Assembly (NCBI GenBank): GCA_026119855.1
Contig: JAOWBW010002491.1
Location: 1-64,000 of the forward strand
Direction: 5' to 3'
DNA from: Campanula takesimana
Taxonomy: Eukaryota; Streptophyta; Magnoliopsida; Asterales; Campanulaceae
DNA length: 64,000 bases
Shown here: positions 46,356-57,276 of the stretch, piece by piece
Numbering within the stretch: position 1 is the stretch's first letter
Layout: each line of letters begins with the position of its first letter
Program-made: the position numbers and the translations under genes
Notes under the pieces: model-generated
Told to the model about the DNA's origin: nothing
Databases searched by the model: none
The model's input: the letters and a program-made list of their open reading frames with translations, nothing else

Positions 46356-47264
46356 TATTTGTTAAAGATGAAACATGTGGAAATTTGAGGGAAATGTGAA
46401 AAATGTAGAAGTATGACTCATACAAATAAATTATAAGAATAAAATGAGTCATATAAGAATACATTTGAGAAAAATCAATGAAGATTTTTATTTTATGAAA
46501 ATTGAAAGCTCGTTCAATGAGAGAATGATTGGGATTTGACCAAATAAATTTTCTCCTACATTTATATTTTAAGACTAAAATGAGTCTTATGGTTAAAGTA
46601 TGAGAGTTTTTCATATATAAGAGGAAATTATAAAAGGTGAAAAAGACTCTTATACTTCAAATATAAGAATAGAATTGGTCTTAAACACTAATTATAAGAG
46701 ATTGACAGGGATTTGATCAAATAATATAAGATTTTTTTTATTAATAATGAAAAAAATATAAAAAACATGACTCTTATACTTTAATTATAAGAGGTAGACA
46801 TGTCTTATGTGTCAGTTATAAGAGTTGACTTCTGTTTGACCGAATATGAAAGTCAATATTAATAAAATATTATTATTTTTAATTTAATTTTAAAACAATG
46901 TGAAAAATGACTCTTATACTTCAATTATAAGATGTGAATTGGTCTTATACACTAATTATAAGAGTTTGACCCGGTTTTTTGACCAAATAATATTAGAATT
47001 TTTTTCATAATGAAAACAAAAGTACAAAAAAAAAAAAACCATTTCTCTTATACTTCAATTATAAGAGGTGGACAAGACTTATGTGTCAGTTATAGGAGTT
47101 GACTGCTATTTGACTGAATATGAAAATCAACATTAATAAAATTGTTATTTTTAATTTACTTTGGGAGAAATGTGAAAAAATGACTCTTATATACATCAAT
47201 TATAAGATGGAAATTGGTCTTGTAAACTAATTATAAGAGTTTGACTGGGTTTGACCAAATAATA

Positions 47265-47519
47265 CTCCCTCCGTCCCACCCGAATTATGATTTTTGGGTT
47301 GGGCACGGGGATTAAGAAAACAGCGTTAGTGGAGTAGGTGTTGTGAGTATGAAAAGTGAAATAGGAGAGAGAAAGTTGGGTAGAGAATAATGAGTGAAAA
47401 TTTGTTGTGAGTGTGAATGTGGGTCCCATTAAATAAAACACTTTCATTTTTGGGTTGTCCTAATTCAAATGGGACACCCAAAATGGAAATTTGTCTTAAT
47501 TCGAGTGGGACGGAAGGAG
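47265..47519. mobile_element. Stowaway MITE 2
   Basis: Ends CTCCCTCCGTCCCACC and GGGACGGAAGGAG, with TA on both sides. It sits inside the 135-bp array; the neighbouring unit at 46984-47000 shows the empty site, CAAATAATATTAGA. Confidence 0.95.
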
Positions 47520-47842
47520 TATTAGATTTTTTTATTAATAATGAAAAAAGTAATAAATAAATAAATAAATAAATATTATTCTTTAACTATAAGAGGTGGA
47601 CATGTCTTGTGTGTCAGTTATAAGAGTCAACAGCTGATTGACCGAATATGAAAGTCAACATTATAAAATATAATTCTTTTAACTTTATTTTGGTAAAAAA
47701 ATGACTATTATACTTCAATTATAAGATGAGAACTGGTCTTATACGCTAGTTATAAGAATTTGACCGTATTTGACCAAAGTTGACCAAATAATATTAACTA
47801 TTTTTTTCTAAAAATTGAAAAAGGTGATTTTTTTTACACTTA

Positions 47843-48125
47843 CTCCCTCCGTCCCACCACAAGTGAGACCAACTTGTAGGGCACAACTATTAAGAAAAAT
47901 GTAGTAGATGTGTGTTAGAAAATGAAGAGAGGGAATAAGTGGGGTAGATAGTAGTGTTGGTTGAATAAATTGTGTGGTGGAAAATGAATAGAGAGAATGA
48001 GTGGGGTTAAATTGTGGGTTTGGTTGAAAATAAATATATTAAAACATTTCCATTTTGGGCAGTCTCACTCGTGGTGGGACGGACTGAAAAGGAAATTAGT
48101 CTCACTTGTGATGGGTCGGAGGGAG
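47843..48125. mobile_element. Stowaway MITE 3
   Basis: Ends CTCCCTCCGTCCCACCAC and GATGGGTCGGAGGGAG, with TA duplications. 283 bp, in the distal part of the same array. Confidence 0.93.
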
Positions 48126-48195
48126 TATATGTTAATTATAATCGGCGGACTGGTCTTATATGTTACTTATAAGATCTAACTAGGATATGACCAAA

Positions 48196-48589
48196 AAAAA
48201 TGAGGGTAGGGGAATATAAGGGCAAGGGCATTTTAGTCTTTTTGCTTTTTTTTTTTTTTTGCTAGTGAAGGGGTGTGTAGGGTATTTTGTATCTAGCTCT
48301 TCCTATTTTGGGTTTGAATCTAGGCTCAAGGGCCCTAGAGGGAATGGCTAAAAAAAAATATTACATCTGTCCCTAATATAAGTAACCATTTAGAAGCAGA
48401 CTTTAGCAATAATATCTTAGAATATACTTTTTTTTTTCATAGAACACATGTCTAATACCAAGATATTTTTCATCTAAGGTGGAGTTCTGGATCGAAAGGA
48501 TTTCCAGAGCTTGAGTTCTGAGCTCGAAGTTTGTGAAAGGAGAGAAATAAAGATCAATTTTTTTTTTTTAAGTTAATTTTTTCACCTGC
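48196..48589. other. AT-rich spacer with a lone Stowaway-like end
   Basis: Contains a T-run (48248-48260) and CATCTGTCCCTAATATAAG near 48364, which resembles one Stowaway end but has no partner. No gene was recognised. Confidence 0.45.
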
Positions 48590-49500
48590 CTGGGCACCGA
48601 ATGAGTGAATGACATATTTTAAGAAATAGTAGGCATTGGGTTTTAGCTCGAATGAAATGAGACAATCATCAGCACAAATAAGGTGGTTGATAGGAATGGC
48701 ATATCTACCTATTTTGATGCCTTTAATGATTTAAGCTTCATTGCAATGGTGGAGGGTGGCGGAGAGAGCTTCTACACATAGGATGAATAAATAGGGGAGA
48801 GGGGGTCTCCTTGTATGATGCCTCGATCTGGGGCGAAAGGTAAAGAAAGGTGTCCATTTATCATAATAGAGGAAGAGACTGTGGAAATACATGAGTGGAT
48901 AAGGTTAATCCATTTGTAAGAGAAACCCATTTTGACTAGGACTTTAAGGATGAAATTCCAATCAAGTATGTCATAAACTTTGCTGATGTCATGTTTGGCA
49001 AAACAGAGGGGATTTTGAGGATTTTTGGTACTCCCTCCGTCCCGCCGGAAACTTAAAAAAAAAATTATGGCACAAGAATCAAGGGAAAAAGTGAAAAAAG
49101 TGATGTGTTGTGAGTGTTGATAGTTGAGTGGGAGAGAGAAAGTGGGGTAGAGAATAGTTAGTGGGTTAGTGGATGTGAGTATGAGAAGCGGGACCCACTA
49201 ATTAAAAAGTATTAAAAACTTTCCATTTATGGAATGTGCAATTTCTATGGGACGCCCATTTTGGTAAGTTTTGCAATTTTCGGTGGGACGGAGGGAGTAT
49301 TTTTGATGTGTTCTAAAATTGCATGGCTAATAATAATGTTGTCAAAGGTTGTGCGTTTTGGAATAAAAGCATTTTGATTTTGAGATACAAGGGACGAAAT
49401 TATGGGTATGAGCTTGTTGACCATGACTTTTAACTTTTTAAATGGTGTTGCAAAGACTAATAAGACAGAATTGGTCAAGACCGGAAATATTACTAGCATT
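48590..49500 (-). pseudogene. L1-type LINE reverse transcriptase fragment
   Basis: On the minus strand, from 49499 down, the text reads like a plant L1 RT: VSQNQNAFIPKRTTFDNIIISHAILEHIK. After a MITE (49031-49297) it continues with VKMGFSYKWINLIHSCIS, then DRGIIQGDPLSPYLFIL and CADDCLIS, the last corresponding to the F/Y-A-D-D catalytic box. Stops and shifts interrupt it, and neither endonuclease nor poly(A) tail was found. This is a 5'-truncated and internally broken copy. The order of motifs (fingers, palm box, G-DPLSPYLF, ADD) is that of non-LTR RT and not of LTR elements. Confidence 0.85.
49031..49297. mobile_element. Stowaway MITE 4, inside the LINE
   Basis: Ends CTCCCTCCGTCCCGCCGG and CGGTGGGACGGAGGGAG, flanked by TA. 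It separates two parts of the LINE RT frame, so it arrived after the LINE. Confidence 0.95.
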
Positions 49501-49539
49501 TTTTGGGATTAAGGCTACTAAAGTTTCATATATATTACT

Positions 49540-51739
49540 CGTACTATATTAAAAGGGCGTGGATCATAAGGATCCCGCCTAAACTCAGGGACAAACTCGG
49601 TATTCCCGTTTCTACATAGGGTTATTTCGGGCATAAAATTGTCAGGGGCTTCTGGAATCTCATTTTACTCTCTGTAGCTATTGCCATTTGTTGGAATAGG
49701 GACGACAAGTGTTGTGTACCTGTACACGTGTTGTGTTCTCCACCAAACCTCTTGAACAAATTTCACACATATAATCCACATCACTCACACACAGTTCTAC
49801 GCGCACGAGCCCTTCAGATCACACACAGTTCTACCCAAGAAATTGAATTATCTCTGTGTTTCTCTATCTGCATCTTCCTCTCTCTCTCTCTCTCGGTTTA
49901 TCTTTGTACATGCTTGCCATTGCAACATCTTTCTTGGTAGGTTAAAGGGATCCTGAAAAATCTCAAGTAGCACTCCAAAAAAATAATAATTTCATGTAAG
50001 AAAAAATATACCAATATTTCTCATTAAACAAGCACAAAGAACATAGAGATGATAACTGTGGGGGAAGTTACAAACAAACAAGAACTATAAGAGAAAGAGA
50101 AAACGAAATGTTTTTTACAAATTGAAGGATTCACCGAGTTATGATAAAAACATGTGAATAAGATGATGTAATTACCTGTCTTTACAGCTCTATATTCATG
50201 TTATATCTCCAGACTTCAAGTGGGTTCTCTCATCAACCAACGACAACGTTACTAACCATCAATATTCAACCCAGCGACCCCTTCCCACCAGCCGCCACCA
50301 CTCGCCGCCGCAGACGGTCCCCATCCACCACCTGTAATGTAGCAAAATAAAAAACGAAAGTTTAACAAAATAAACCCAGAATTAAGAGAGGGAAGAGTGT
50401 AAGAGACAATTATCCCACATCTTTTAAAGAGAGAAATATGGACCGGTATATAGACTTGAGGAGTTACTCCCCTTATCACCAATTGGTTTTAAGGTGGAAC
50501 CTCCAACATAGTCCATTGCCGGCTCAGTCCAGCCCATGCTAACACTCGGGCCTCTCGCTTCTTCTTACCCCATCTCTAATTCTAAGAAAGAGTGAAAAGT
50601 CGGAGGACCTTGGAAGGCCGTGGAAGTGGTAGGTAGTCAGCGAACGGCGACGGTGGTGGCGGAGCTTGACGAAGGCGGCAAAGCTTGACGGAGGTGGTGG
50701 ATGAACAAGCACATGAACACAACGACAGAGAATAAAAAGATTCACACAGATCCATCCAGCCATTAGTTTCATGATCTAAACCCAAAATTGAGGAACAAAA
50801 AGCCAAAAGGGATAGAGAAGAGACGACGAAATAGGATACATAGGGGACAGAGGGTGAAGTAGCGCAGAGAGAAGAGACGGAGAGAGAGGGGACTTGAGAA
50901 ACGACAAAGGTCGTAGGTAGTGGACGGACAATGGCGTGTAGATCTAGAGCAACGGTGGCCGTATTCTCTGAAGTAAGGAAGCCATCGAAATGGGGAAGAT
51001 GATGGCGGAGGGCGACGGTGGCAATATAGTATAGTGAGAGAAGCTCTGTGATGATGGTAGCGATGATGGTGGATCGCCGTACCGAAATCTTCAATAAGGC
51101 AAGCTTCTGAAGGGGACGGGAGAAGGGAAAGGCGAAGGATTGGAGATTTGAAGGGGCTAAGGTTTTAGATGATGAGGGTGGTGAAAGGGCGTGGCTATAA
51201 TGATGAAGATAAGGGGTGAGAGATGAAGATTTTTTCTGCAATGGAGAGAGGGAGGAGTTGGGAAAGTGAAAGTTAGGGTTATGAGTTAGGTCATAAGTTA
51301 GTGGGTTAGTGTTATCGGGATGTGTTAGGGAGTAATTGGAAGCTGAGTTTTTTTTTTTTTTTTTTTCTTATTAACCCTTTTGTAGATGGGAGTAATAATT
51401 TAGAGTTTAGAAAAAAAATAAAAAAATCGTGTGGGTAATTAATAGTTGCTGGTGTTTGGAGGAGTTAAAAAAAAAACGTGTTGGTTTCAAGACTTAATTG
51501 ATGTAGTGCAGATTTTGATTCTTTTTAGAAAATTGAGATATTTTAAAAACAAGAAAAGTGAAAGATAATAAAAATGAAAATAAAGTAGTTTTTTTCCTTT
51601 CATAATAAAGTATTTATTTGATTTGATACGAAAGAGGAAATAAAATATATTTTTTTATTTGAGAAAATGGATTTTTTCTTAATAAGACAGTCAGAATGAC
51701 AAAGTAAAAATTTTGAATTATCCAACACTCTAATTACTA
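49540..51739. other. Unassigned region with possible Helitron start
   Basis: CGTACTATATTAAAAGGGCG at about 49549 resembles plant Helitron 5' ends. A (CT)n tract in a 5'-UTR-like context lies at 49877-49895. The minus-strand frame at 50582-51241 is open for 219 codons but is low-complexity and unlike any family I know. The last 400 bases are A/T runs. No gene can be supported. Confidence 0.4.
50398..50544. mobile_element. Possible TRIM-type short LTR
   Basis: The block contains TTATCCCACATC, then TTATCACCAATTGGTTTTAA and GGTGGAACC, wording common in short plant LTR elements. It could run from TGTAAGAG to GCTAACA. No target duplication was found, and there is no second LTR. Confidence 0.3.
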
Positions 51740-51996
51740 CTCCCTCTGTCCCTAAATGAGTGTCCATTTTCAAGAAATCTTTGTCCCTAAATGAGTGTCT
51801 TTTTTTAACATAACTTTCTCCCTAAACATTTTTTTTCGAAATTTTTTTCACCGGTTTCTTTATACGTGCAAAACTAAAGGTTTGGAAAGGAGATTACAAG
51901 ATTATATATGAATCGTTGTTACCAAATTGTTCAAAAAGTTGAGATTTTCAGTGTCCCTTAAAATGAAATTTGGCACTCATTTAGGGACAGAGGTAG
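51740..51996. mobile_element. Stowaway MITE 5
   Basis: Ends CTCCCTCTGTCCCTAAATGA and TCATTTAGGGACAGAGGTAG, flanked by TA. 257 bp. Confidence 0.93.
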
Positions 51997-52049
51997 TATC
52001 ATTTTTCATATATTAATTGGGTTTGGGAAGCGTGCACACTTTACAATAA

Positions 52050-52082
52050 CTAGTGGGTAAACCGTGCTTTGCACGGGAAACT
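52050..52082 (-). mobile_element. Helitron 3' terminus
   Basis: The reverse strand ends CCCGTGCAAAGCACGG, a hairpin, followed ten bases later by CTAG and then T. That is the Helitron 3' signature (short GC hairpin, CTRR end, insertion next to T). The body would extend to the right; its 5' end was not found. Confidence 0.7.
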
Positions 52083-53010
52083 AATTTACCATTTTTTTTC
52101 GTATTTTTTTTATGATTTTATTTAGTAATGTAACATAATAACTTTTTTAATATAACTATATTGTATATGAATTAAAATGTTTGCTTATAAATTTAGGAGA
52201 ATTGTGTTAATTTTTTTAGTAATAATTAAAATAATTATTATAATTAACTAATATTATTAATTGTACTTATTAACATATATAATAACTATTATTATTCACT
52301 AATAATTATAATTAACTTATATATTAACTGTTATAATTAATTAATACTCCCTACGCCCTAGAGTAAGAGTCCTACCTTGTTTGTGCACACTTATTAAGGA
52401 CACAATAGAAAGTTGGTAAACATTGCAAGTGTGTTGAGGGTATAATTGTCCAAAACACTATTCATTTTTTCTCATCATTTGTCTTTTTAGGAAATAGACT
52501 TTTAGTGGGACGTACAAAAATAGAAAGTAGGACTCTTACTCTCGAACGGAGCGAGTAATATTAATATTAAATATTAACATTTAATGTATTGTATAATGAT
52601 TAACTAATACTATTAATAATAATAATTAACTTATATAATAACTATTAAGATTAACTAATAATATTAATAGTAATAATTAATATATATAGTAACTCTTATG
52701 ATTAACTAATACTATTAATAGTAATTTTTAGTTTATTTAATAGTTAATTATACTAGTTAAATATAAGTGTTAATTTTAACGATAGTTAACTATTAATAGT
52801 CAATTGTTATTTGTTTAACAATATTAACTAATTATATTAATTACTAAATAAAGTAATTATTATAGTAACTATAACTAATAATAGTAATAATTACTATATA
52901 GGGTAACTATTATAGTTAACTATAATAGTAACTATTACTAATAATAGTTACTATTATTATAGTTGACTATAATAGTTACCCTATATAATAACTAATATTA
53001 TTAGCTAATA
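52083..53010. repeat. AT-rich tract of TAATTA-type words with a palindrome
   Basis: Low-complexity sequence built of TAATAATTA, AACTATTA and relatives, holding one Stowaway element (52347-52555). From 52895 to 52987 it forms a near-perfect inverted repeat centred near 52941, with arms starting TATATAGGGTAACTATTATAG. Confidence 0.75.
52347..52555. mobile_element. Stowaway MITE 6
   Basis: Ends CTCCCTACGCCCTAGAGTAA and TTACTCTCGAACGGAGCGAG, flanked by TA. 209 bp, with ends more diverged than the others. Confidence 0.85.
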
Positions 53011-53124
53011 GAAAAAAAAATGAAAAGTCACTTATTTAAGAGGGTAGTGTTGATGTGGCGTCACCAAATTCAAGCTTCTTCCATGACTTGTTCACATGGC
53101 AACACCTTAGCTATCCTCACCAAA

Positions 53125-53128
<4 letters not shown>

Positions 53129-53169
<41 letters not shown>

Positions 53170-54190
53170 GGTAGGTGCTCAAATGAGAACCTAAATATCA
53201 TGAGAACCAACAGCAGCCATTGGATTAGAAAAAAAGGGACGGCTCAGATCGGCTTGGGAGGGGACAAGACGCGGTGGCATTTTTGAAATAAGTCAGAACT
53301 CCAAGGGCATAACAGGGATTTTATCGTATAACTGAAAGGGAAGCGGTGGCATTTTTGTAATAAGTCGTTAGATACACTTGGTTTTGCCTGAATGTATCCA
53401 ATAACTGAAAGGAAAGCGGTGGCATTTTTGTAATAATTCGTTAGATACACTAAGACAATAGTTTGTATATCCAATAACTCAAAGGGAAGCGGTGGCATTT
53501 TTGTAATAAATCGTTAGATACACTGAGACCATTATTAGATACACTAAGAGCAGTTATTAGATATACCAAGACCAATAGTTTGTGTATCCAATAACTAGAA
53601 CATAGTATCATATTTCATTAGATACACCAAGACAATTTATTAGATACACAAAGACAATTTATTAGATACAGTATGACCATTATTAGATACACTAAGACCA
53701 GTTATTAGATACACTAAGACCAATGGTTTGTGTATCCTATAACTGGAACATAGTACCATGTTTCATTAGATACACGAAGACAATTTATTAGATACACTAA
53801 GACCATTCATTAGATACACTAAGACCAGTTATTAGATACACTAAGACCAATGGTTTTGTGTATCCTATAACTGAAACATTTTGTTGGATACACTAAGGCA
53901 AGTAACTAGTGTATTGTATGTTTCATTTATTAGATACACTAGGAAATACCTTTTGTATCTAAAGATCTCGCCTTTCTAGACTTCGGGCGTGCGTTTGTGT
54001 TTTTAAAGCGATATGACCATTATGCCCCTGCGTCTCCTTTATTTTCAAAATTGCCACCGCTTTTTTTTCCTTCCCCTCTAATCTGGACCGTTCATCTATT
54101 TCTAATCCAAAGGCTATAAGTGGTTCTCATGGTTCTCATATAATTTGGTTCTCACAGGAGTAGGACCCTATATATATATATATATATATA
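53129..54190. mobile_element. Micron-like element in (TA)n, copy 1
   Basis: The body at 53170-54168 is bounded on both sides by (TA)n. Left text GTAGGTGCTCAAATGAGAAC and the right end (reverse complement GGTCCTACTCCTGTGAGAAC) begin long imperfect inverted arms of about 150 bp that share GGATTAGAAA, GCGGTGGCA and GGGGCATAA/AGGGCATAA. The middle is an array of TTAGATACACTAAGACC units with GTGTATCC in the other orientation. It resembles the microsatellite-flanked Micron elements described from rice. No transposase is present. Confidence 0.6.
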
Positions 54191-54279
54191 TTTCATAAAA
54201 CTGAATTTATTCTCTGCTTATTTTCAACGCATTTAATTCAGTCACAAATTGTATTGCAATAATTGCACATAGTTACATA

Positions 54280-54544
54280 CTCCATCTGTTTCAAAATACA
54301 TGTCATTTTGGACTTCTTTACACATATTAAGAAATGCAATTAATACATATAAAAAAGATTTGTCTAACCTAAAGAAATATAATTATATATGCAATTAAAT
54401 ACTTAAACAAGAAATAGGTTGCAATTAATGAATGAGGGTAGAATTGGTGTACAAGAGCAAAAAAGTGTCGGAATTAGTAAAACGTTAAGTATTTTGGAAC
54501 AAAATTTAATTCTTAAAACGTCATGTATATTGAAACAGAGAGAG
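54280..54544. mobile_element. Stowaway MITE 7
   Basis: Ends CTCCATCTGTTTCAAAATAC and GTATATTGAAACAGAGAGAG, flanked by TA. The TTTCA variant of the Stowaway end. Confidence 0.88.
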
Positions 54545-54675
54545 TACTAATTAATGTTGTATATAAGGATGTATTTCAAAGTAATCTAAGACTTCTATTT
54601 GAGGTATCAGAATGTAGAAATTTTAAAATATTAATGCGGTTAGAGGAAATGATATAGCAAAAAAAAAAAAGAAGT

Positions 54676-54811
54676 CTTGTGTGAGACGGTCTCACACATG
54701 AGACGGATCTTGACAAGAGAAGAAATGGGCTTGCCCCGCCCCACCCATAGGGGGCAAACTATTTAATCTCTCAAGGAGATCCGTCTCACGTGTGAGACCG
54801 TCTCATTCAAG
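54676..54811. mobile_element. Small inverted-repeat element (GAGACGGTCTC type)
   Basis: Both ends read, outward to inward, CTTGnnTGAGACGGTCTCAC and continue about 36 bp as inverted repeats. Each end itself contains the palindrome GAGACGGTCTC. 136 bp, in an A-rich site; no clear target duplication. The superfamily is not certain. Confidence 0.65.
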
Positions 54812-54921
54812 TTTTTGTCAAAAAATAAACACAGTGAAAGTAAGTTGGTAAAGATGGAGATAAACGAGTACATTTTATTGGACTAAGAAGAAGATATGAA
54901 AAGATTGTGTCTTTATTACGA

Positions 54922-56035
54922 CTAGTGTTCCACCCGTACGATGCATGGGCTGTTACAATGAATTTAAAATATTTGAATTCAAATAAATTTATTGGAAAAA
55001 CAAAAAACTTTTGTACATGATTAAAACAGTAATAATAATTTTACAAAATGAATGCTTAAATTAGTTTTCAAAAACAACTATAATCGTTTACTGCCCATTT
55101 AGTTGCATGTATTTTTTGAGGAAAATTTACTTGCATGACGGTAATAAGCATAACGAAATATCATACTCCCTCCATCTCAGAGTATATGTCCACCCTCTTA
55201 TTTGCACGGAGATTAAGAAATTGAAAAAGTGATGTAAGTGTTGTAAGTGTAAAAGTAAAGTATGAGAGAGAATGAGTGGGAGGGAATAGTAAGTTGATTG
55301 GTCTTGTGAGTATAAAAGTGAGTAGGAGAGAGAATGAGTGGGAGGAATAGTAAAGATTCTTTGCCATTTTAAAAAGTGGACATATACTCTGAGACGGACT
55401 AAAAAAGAAAGGTGGACATATACTCTGGGACGGAGAGAGTATATCAACTACTAAAAATATTTCTAAAAATATAAATGATTTTTTAATAAAACAATTATAG
55501 TAAATTAACACAATGAAATAAACCTTTATTAAGCAAAGAAGAAAAAAAATACGAAAATGTATAAAAACATTTAAAAAATTAGAAGCCTGTTTGAGGCTTT
55601 AAATTATGTTTTTTTGGGCATTTTAAACCCTGTATCAAGGGGCTTTGCCCTATGATTTTTGTTTGTCTCGCTTTGACGTCTGATTTAATATGCGGTGCGT
55701 TCCGTGGTTCATCCGGAGTCAAAAGTTACGACGGTTTCCGTGCACGCGCGCAAATGAGTCCAAAAATTTCAACGCCTTAATGTCCGCATCAATTAGTAAT
55801 TTTTCTCTATATGTTGATCAAAATTAAATATTTTTAGTAAATAAACGATTTATAAAGTATCATATAAAAATCAATTTACATGCAAAGTTGACTACTTGTA
55901 CCAAATTAAAGACAATGGCATATTAGTCCTTGTTTAGTGGAAATTACACGTTTGCCCTTGATAGTGATATTTTTGGGAGGGAAAATGATTTTTTTTGTTT
56001 TTAATATAGTATAGATATAGATAGATATAGATATA
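54922..56035 (-). mobile_element. Non-autonomous Helitron
   Basis: The 3' end (reverse strand) has CCCATGCATCGTACGGG, an imperfect hairpin, then CACTAGT at 54922. The 5' end is near 56010-56035, where the reverse strand reads TCTATACTATATTAAAAAC, a typical plant Helitron start. Neither RepHel protein nor gene capture is seen. A Stowaway element sits inside it. Confidence 0.62.
55166..55439. mobile_element. Stowaway MITE 8
   Basis: Ends CTCCCTCCATCTCAGAGTAT and ATACTCTGGGACGGAGAGAG, flanked by TA. 274 bp, inserted in the Helitron. Inside, GGAGAGAATGAGTGGGAGG is repeated. Confidence 0.93.
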
Positions 56036-56490
56036 GATATGTAGAATTTCTAATATTTATTGATTAAAATTTAATTTTACACTAAATCTAAAAAATAAAA
56101 ATTATCATATAAATATAAATTCACATGCAAAGTTGTATATTTCCAAATTAAAGATAAACTTCGCCTCGCTCCGACGTTCAATTTGATATGTGGCGCGTTC
56201 CATGGTTCATCCGGAGTCAAAAGTTACGACCGCGCACGCGCTCAGATGTCTCCAAAAACTTCAACGCCTTGTGGATCCACCAATTAGTTTTTTCCCCCCT
56301 ATATATGTTGATCAAAGTTAACAATTTTCACTAAATATAAGAATTAAAAAAGTATCATATAAAAATCAATTTACATGCAAATTTGACTACTTGTACCAAA
56401 GTAAAGATAATGACATATTTGTCTTTGTTAGGTGGAGATTACACTTTTGCCTTTGATAGTGACATTTTTGGGAGGGAAAATGACTTTATT
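55650..56490. repeat. Tandem repeats of Helitron 5' sequence
   Basis: A block with TTCATCCGGAGTCAAAAGTT, then TCAACGCCTT and TGGGAGGGAAAATGA occurs at about 55675-55990 and again at about 56165-56485. A shorter middle copy lies at about 56045-56155. All three face the same way. The Helitron 5' half has thus been multiplied head to tail. Confidence 0.8.
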
Positions 56491-56491
56491 G

Positions 56492-56493
<2 letters not shown>

Positions 56494-56559
<66 letters not shown>

Positions 56560-57276
56560 GGTGCTCAAATGAGAACCTAAATATCGTGAGAACCATGAGA
56601 ACCAATAACCACCGTTTGATTAAAGTTGTTGAATGGTTGAGATTAAGACACAATAAGAAGGAGAAGCAATGGCATTTTCGAAATTAATCTAAACTATGAG
56701 GTAAAAAATGAAGCTAGGCATTCCTTTCTTTGGCTAAGCTAAACGTCATATGTGAACCATCTCTTAAAGGCATGCCACGTCATCACCAATAATTTCCCTC
56801 AAATTTCAAAATAAAATATCTCAATATCTATAAGTCGATTTTTTTTTTTCCGAAAACAGTGATTTTTTTGTCTCGACGAGACGATTCAAACTACATCCCT
56901 AAAGATAGGGTTTTGAAACAAAATATTAAATAACAATGAAATTTTAAAAATACACTTAGATACAATAGGTAAACAGCTCTTGTATCCAATATCAAATGTG
57001 TTCAACAATCCACTTGGATACAATAGCTAAACAGCTCTTGTATCCAATATCTGTGTTGAACAATCCACTTGAATACATTTAGCTATTGTATCCAAGTGAA
57101 ATCGGTCAACCAATTCCACTTGAATACAAAAGCTATTTTAGCTAGTGTATCCAATAGCAATGTTGACATATTACCCTTGAATACAATAGGGAAACAATAG
57201 GAAAGTAGCTAGTGTATCCAATAGCAATGTGTATGAACATTACTGTTGGATACAATAGGTGTTTGCCTATTGTATC
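56494..57276. mobile_element. Micron-like element in (TA)n, copy 2, cut by gypsy-D
   Basis: (TA)n at 56494-56556 is followed directly by GTAGGTGCTCAAATGAGAAC, the same left end as copy 1. The middle (about 56950-57276) repeats CACTTGGATACAATAGC and CTCTTGTATCCAATATC, which can pair with each other. The right end is missing: gypsy-D starts in the middle of a unit, after GTATC. Confidence 0.62.

Larger units (their letters stand above)
46617..48195. repeat. 135-bp tandem array with 270-bp higher-order unit
   Basis: GACTCTTATACTT-like starts occur at 46646, 46772, 46910, 47044, 47182 and 47702. Units alternate between a form with TTTGACCAAATAAT and one with TTGACCGAATATGAAAGTCAA, giving a dimer of about 270 bp. 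Two Stowaway elements interrupt it (47265-47519 and 47843-48125), and remnants continue after the second. It codes for nothing. Confidence 0.88.

Noticed and set aside
49660..49990. 5'-UTR-like stretch with a (CT)n tract and a possible splice donor
   Set aside because: No downstream exon or coding frame could be linked to it, so a host gene start is not supported.
50582..51241. Open frame of 219 codons on the minus strand, Ser/Leu/Pro-rich
   Set aside because: It arises from a purine-rich, GGTGG-repeating plus strand. Composition is biased throughout, no domain is recognisable and overlapping frames are also open, so a gene is not supported.
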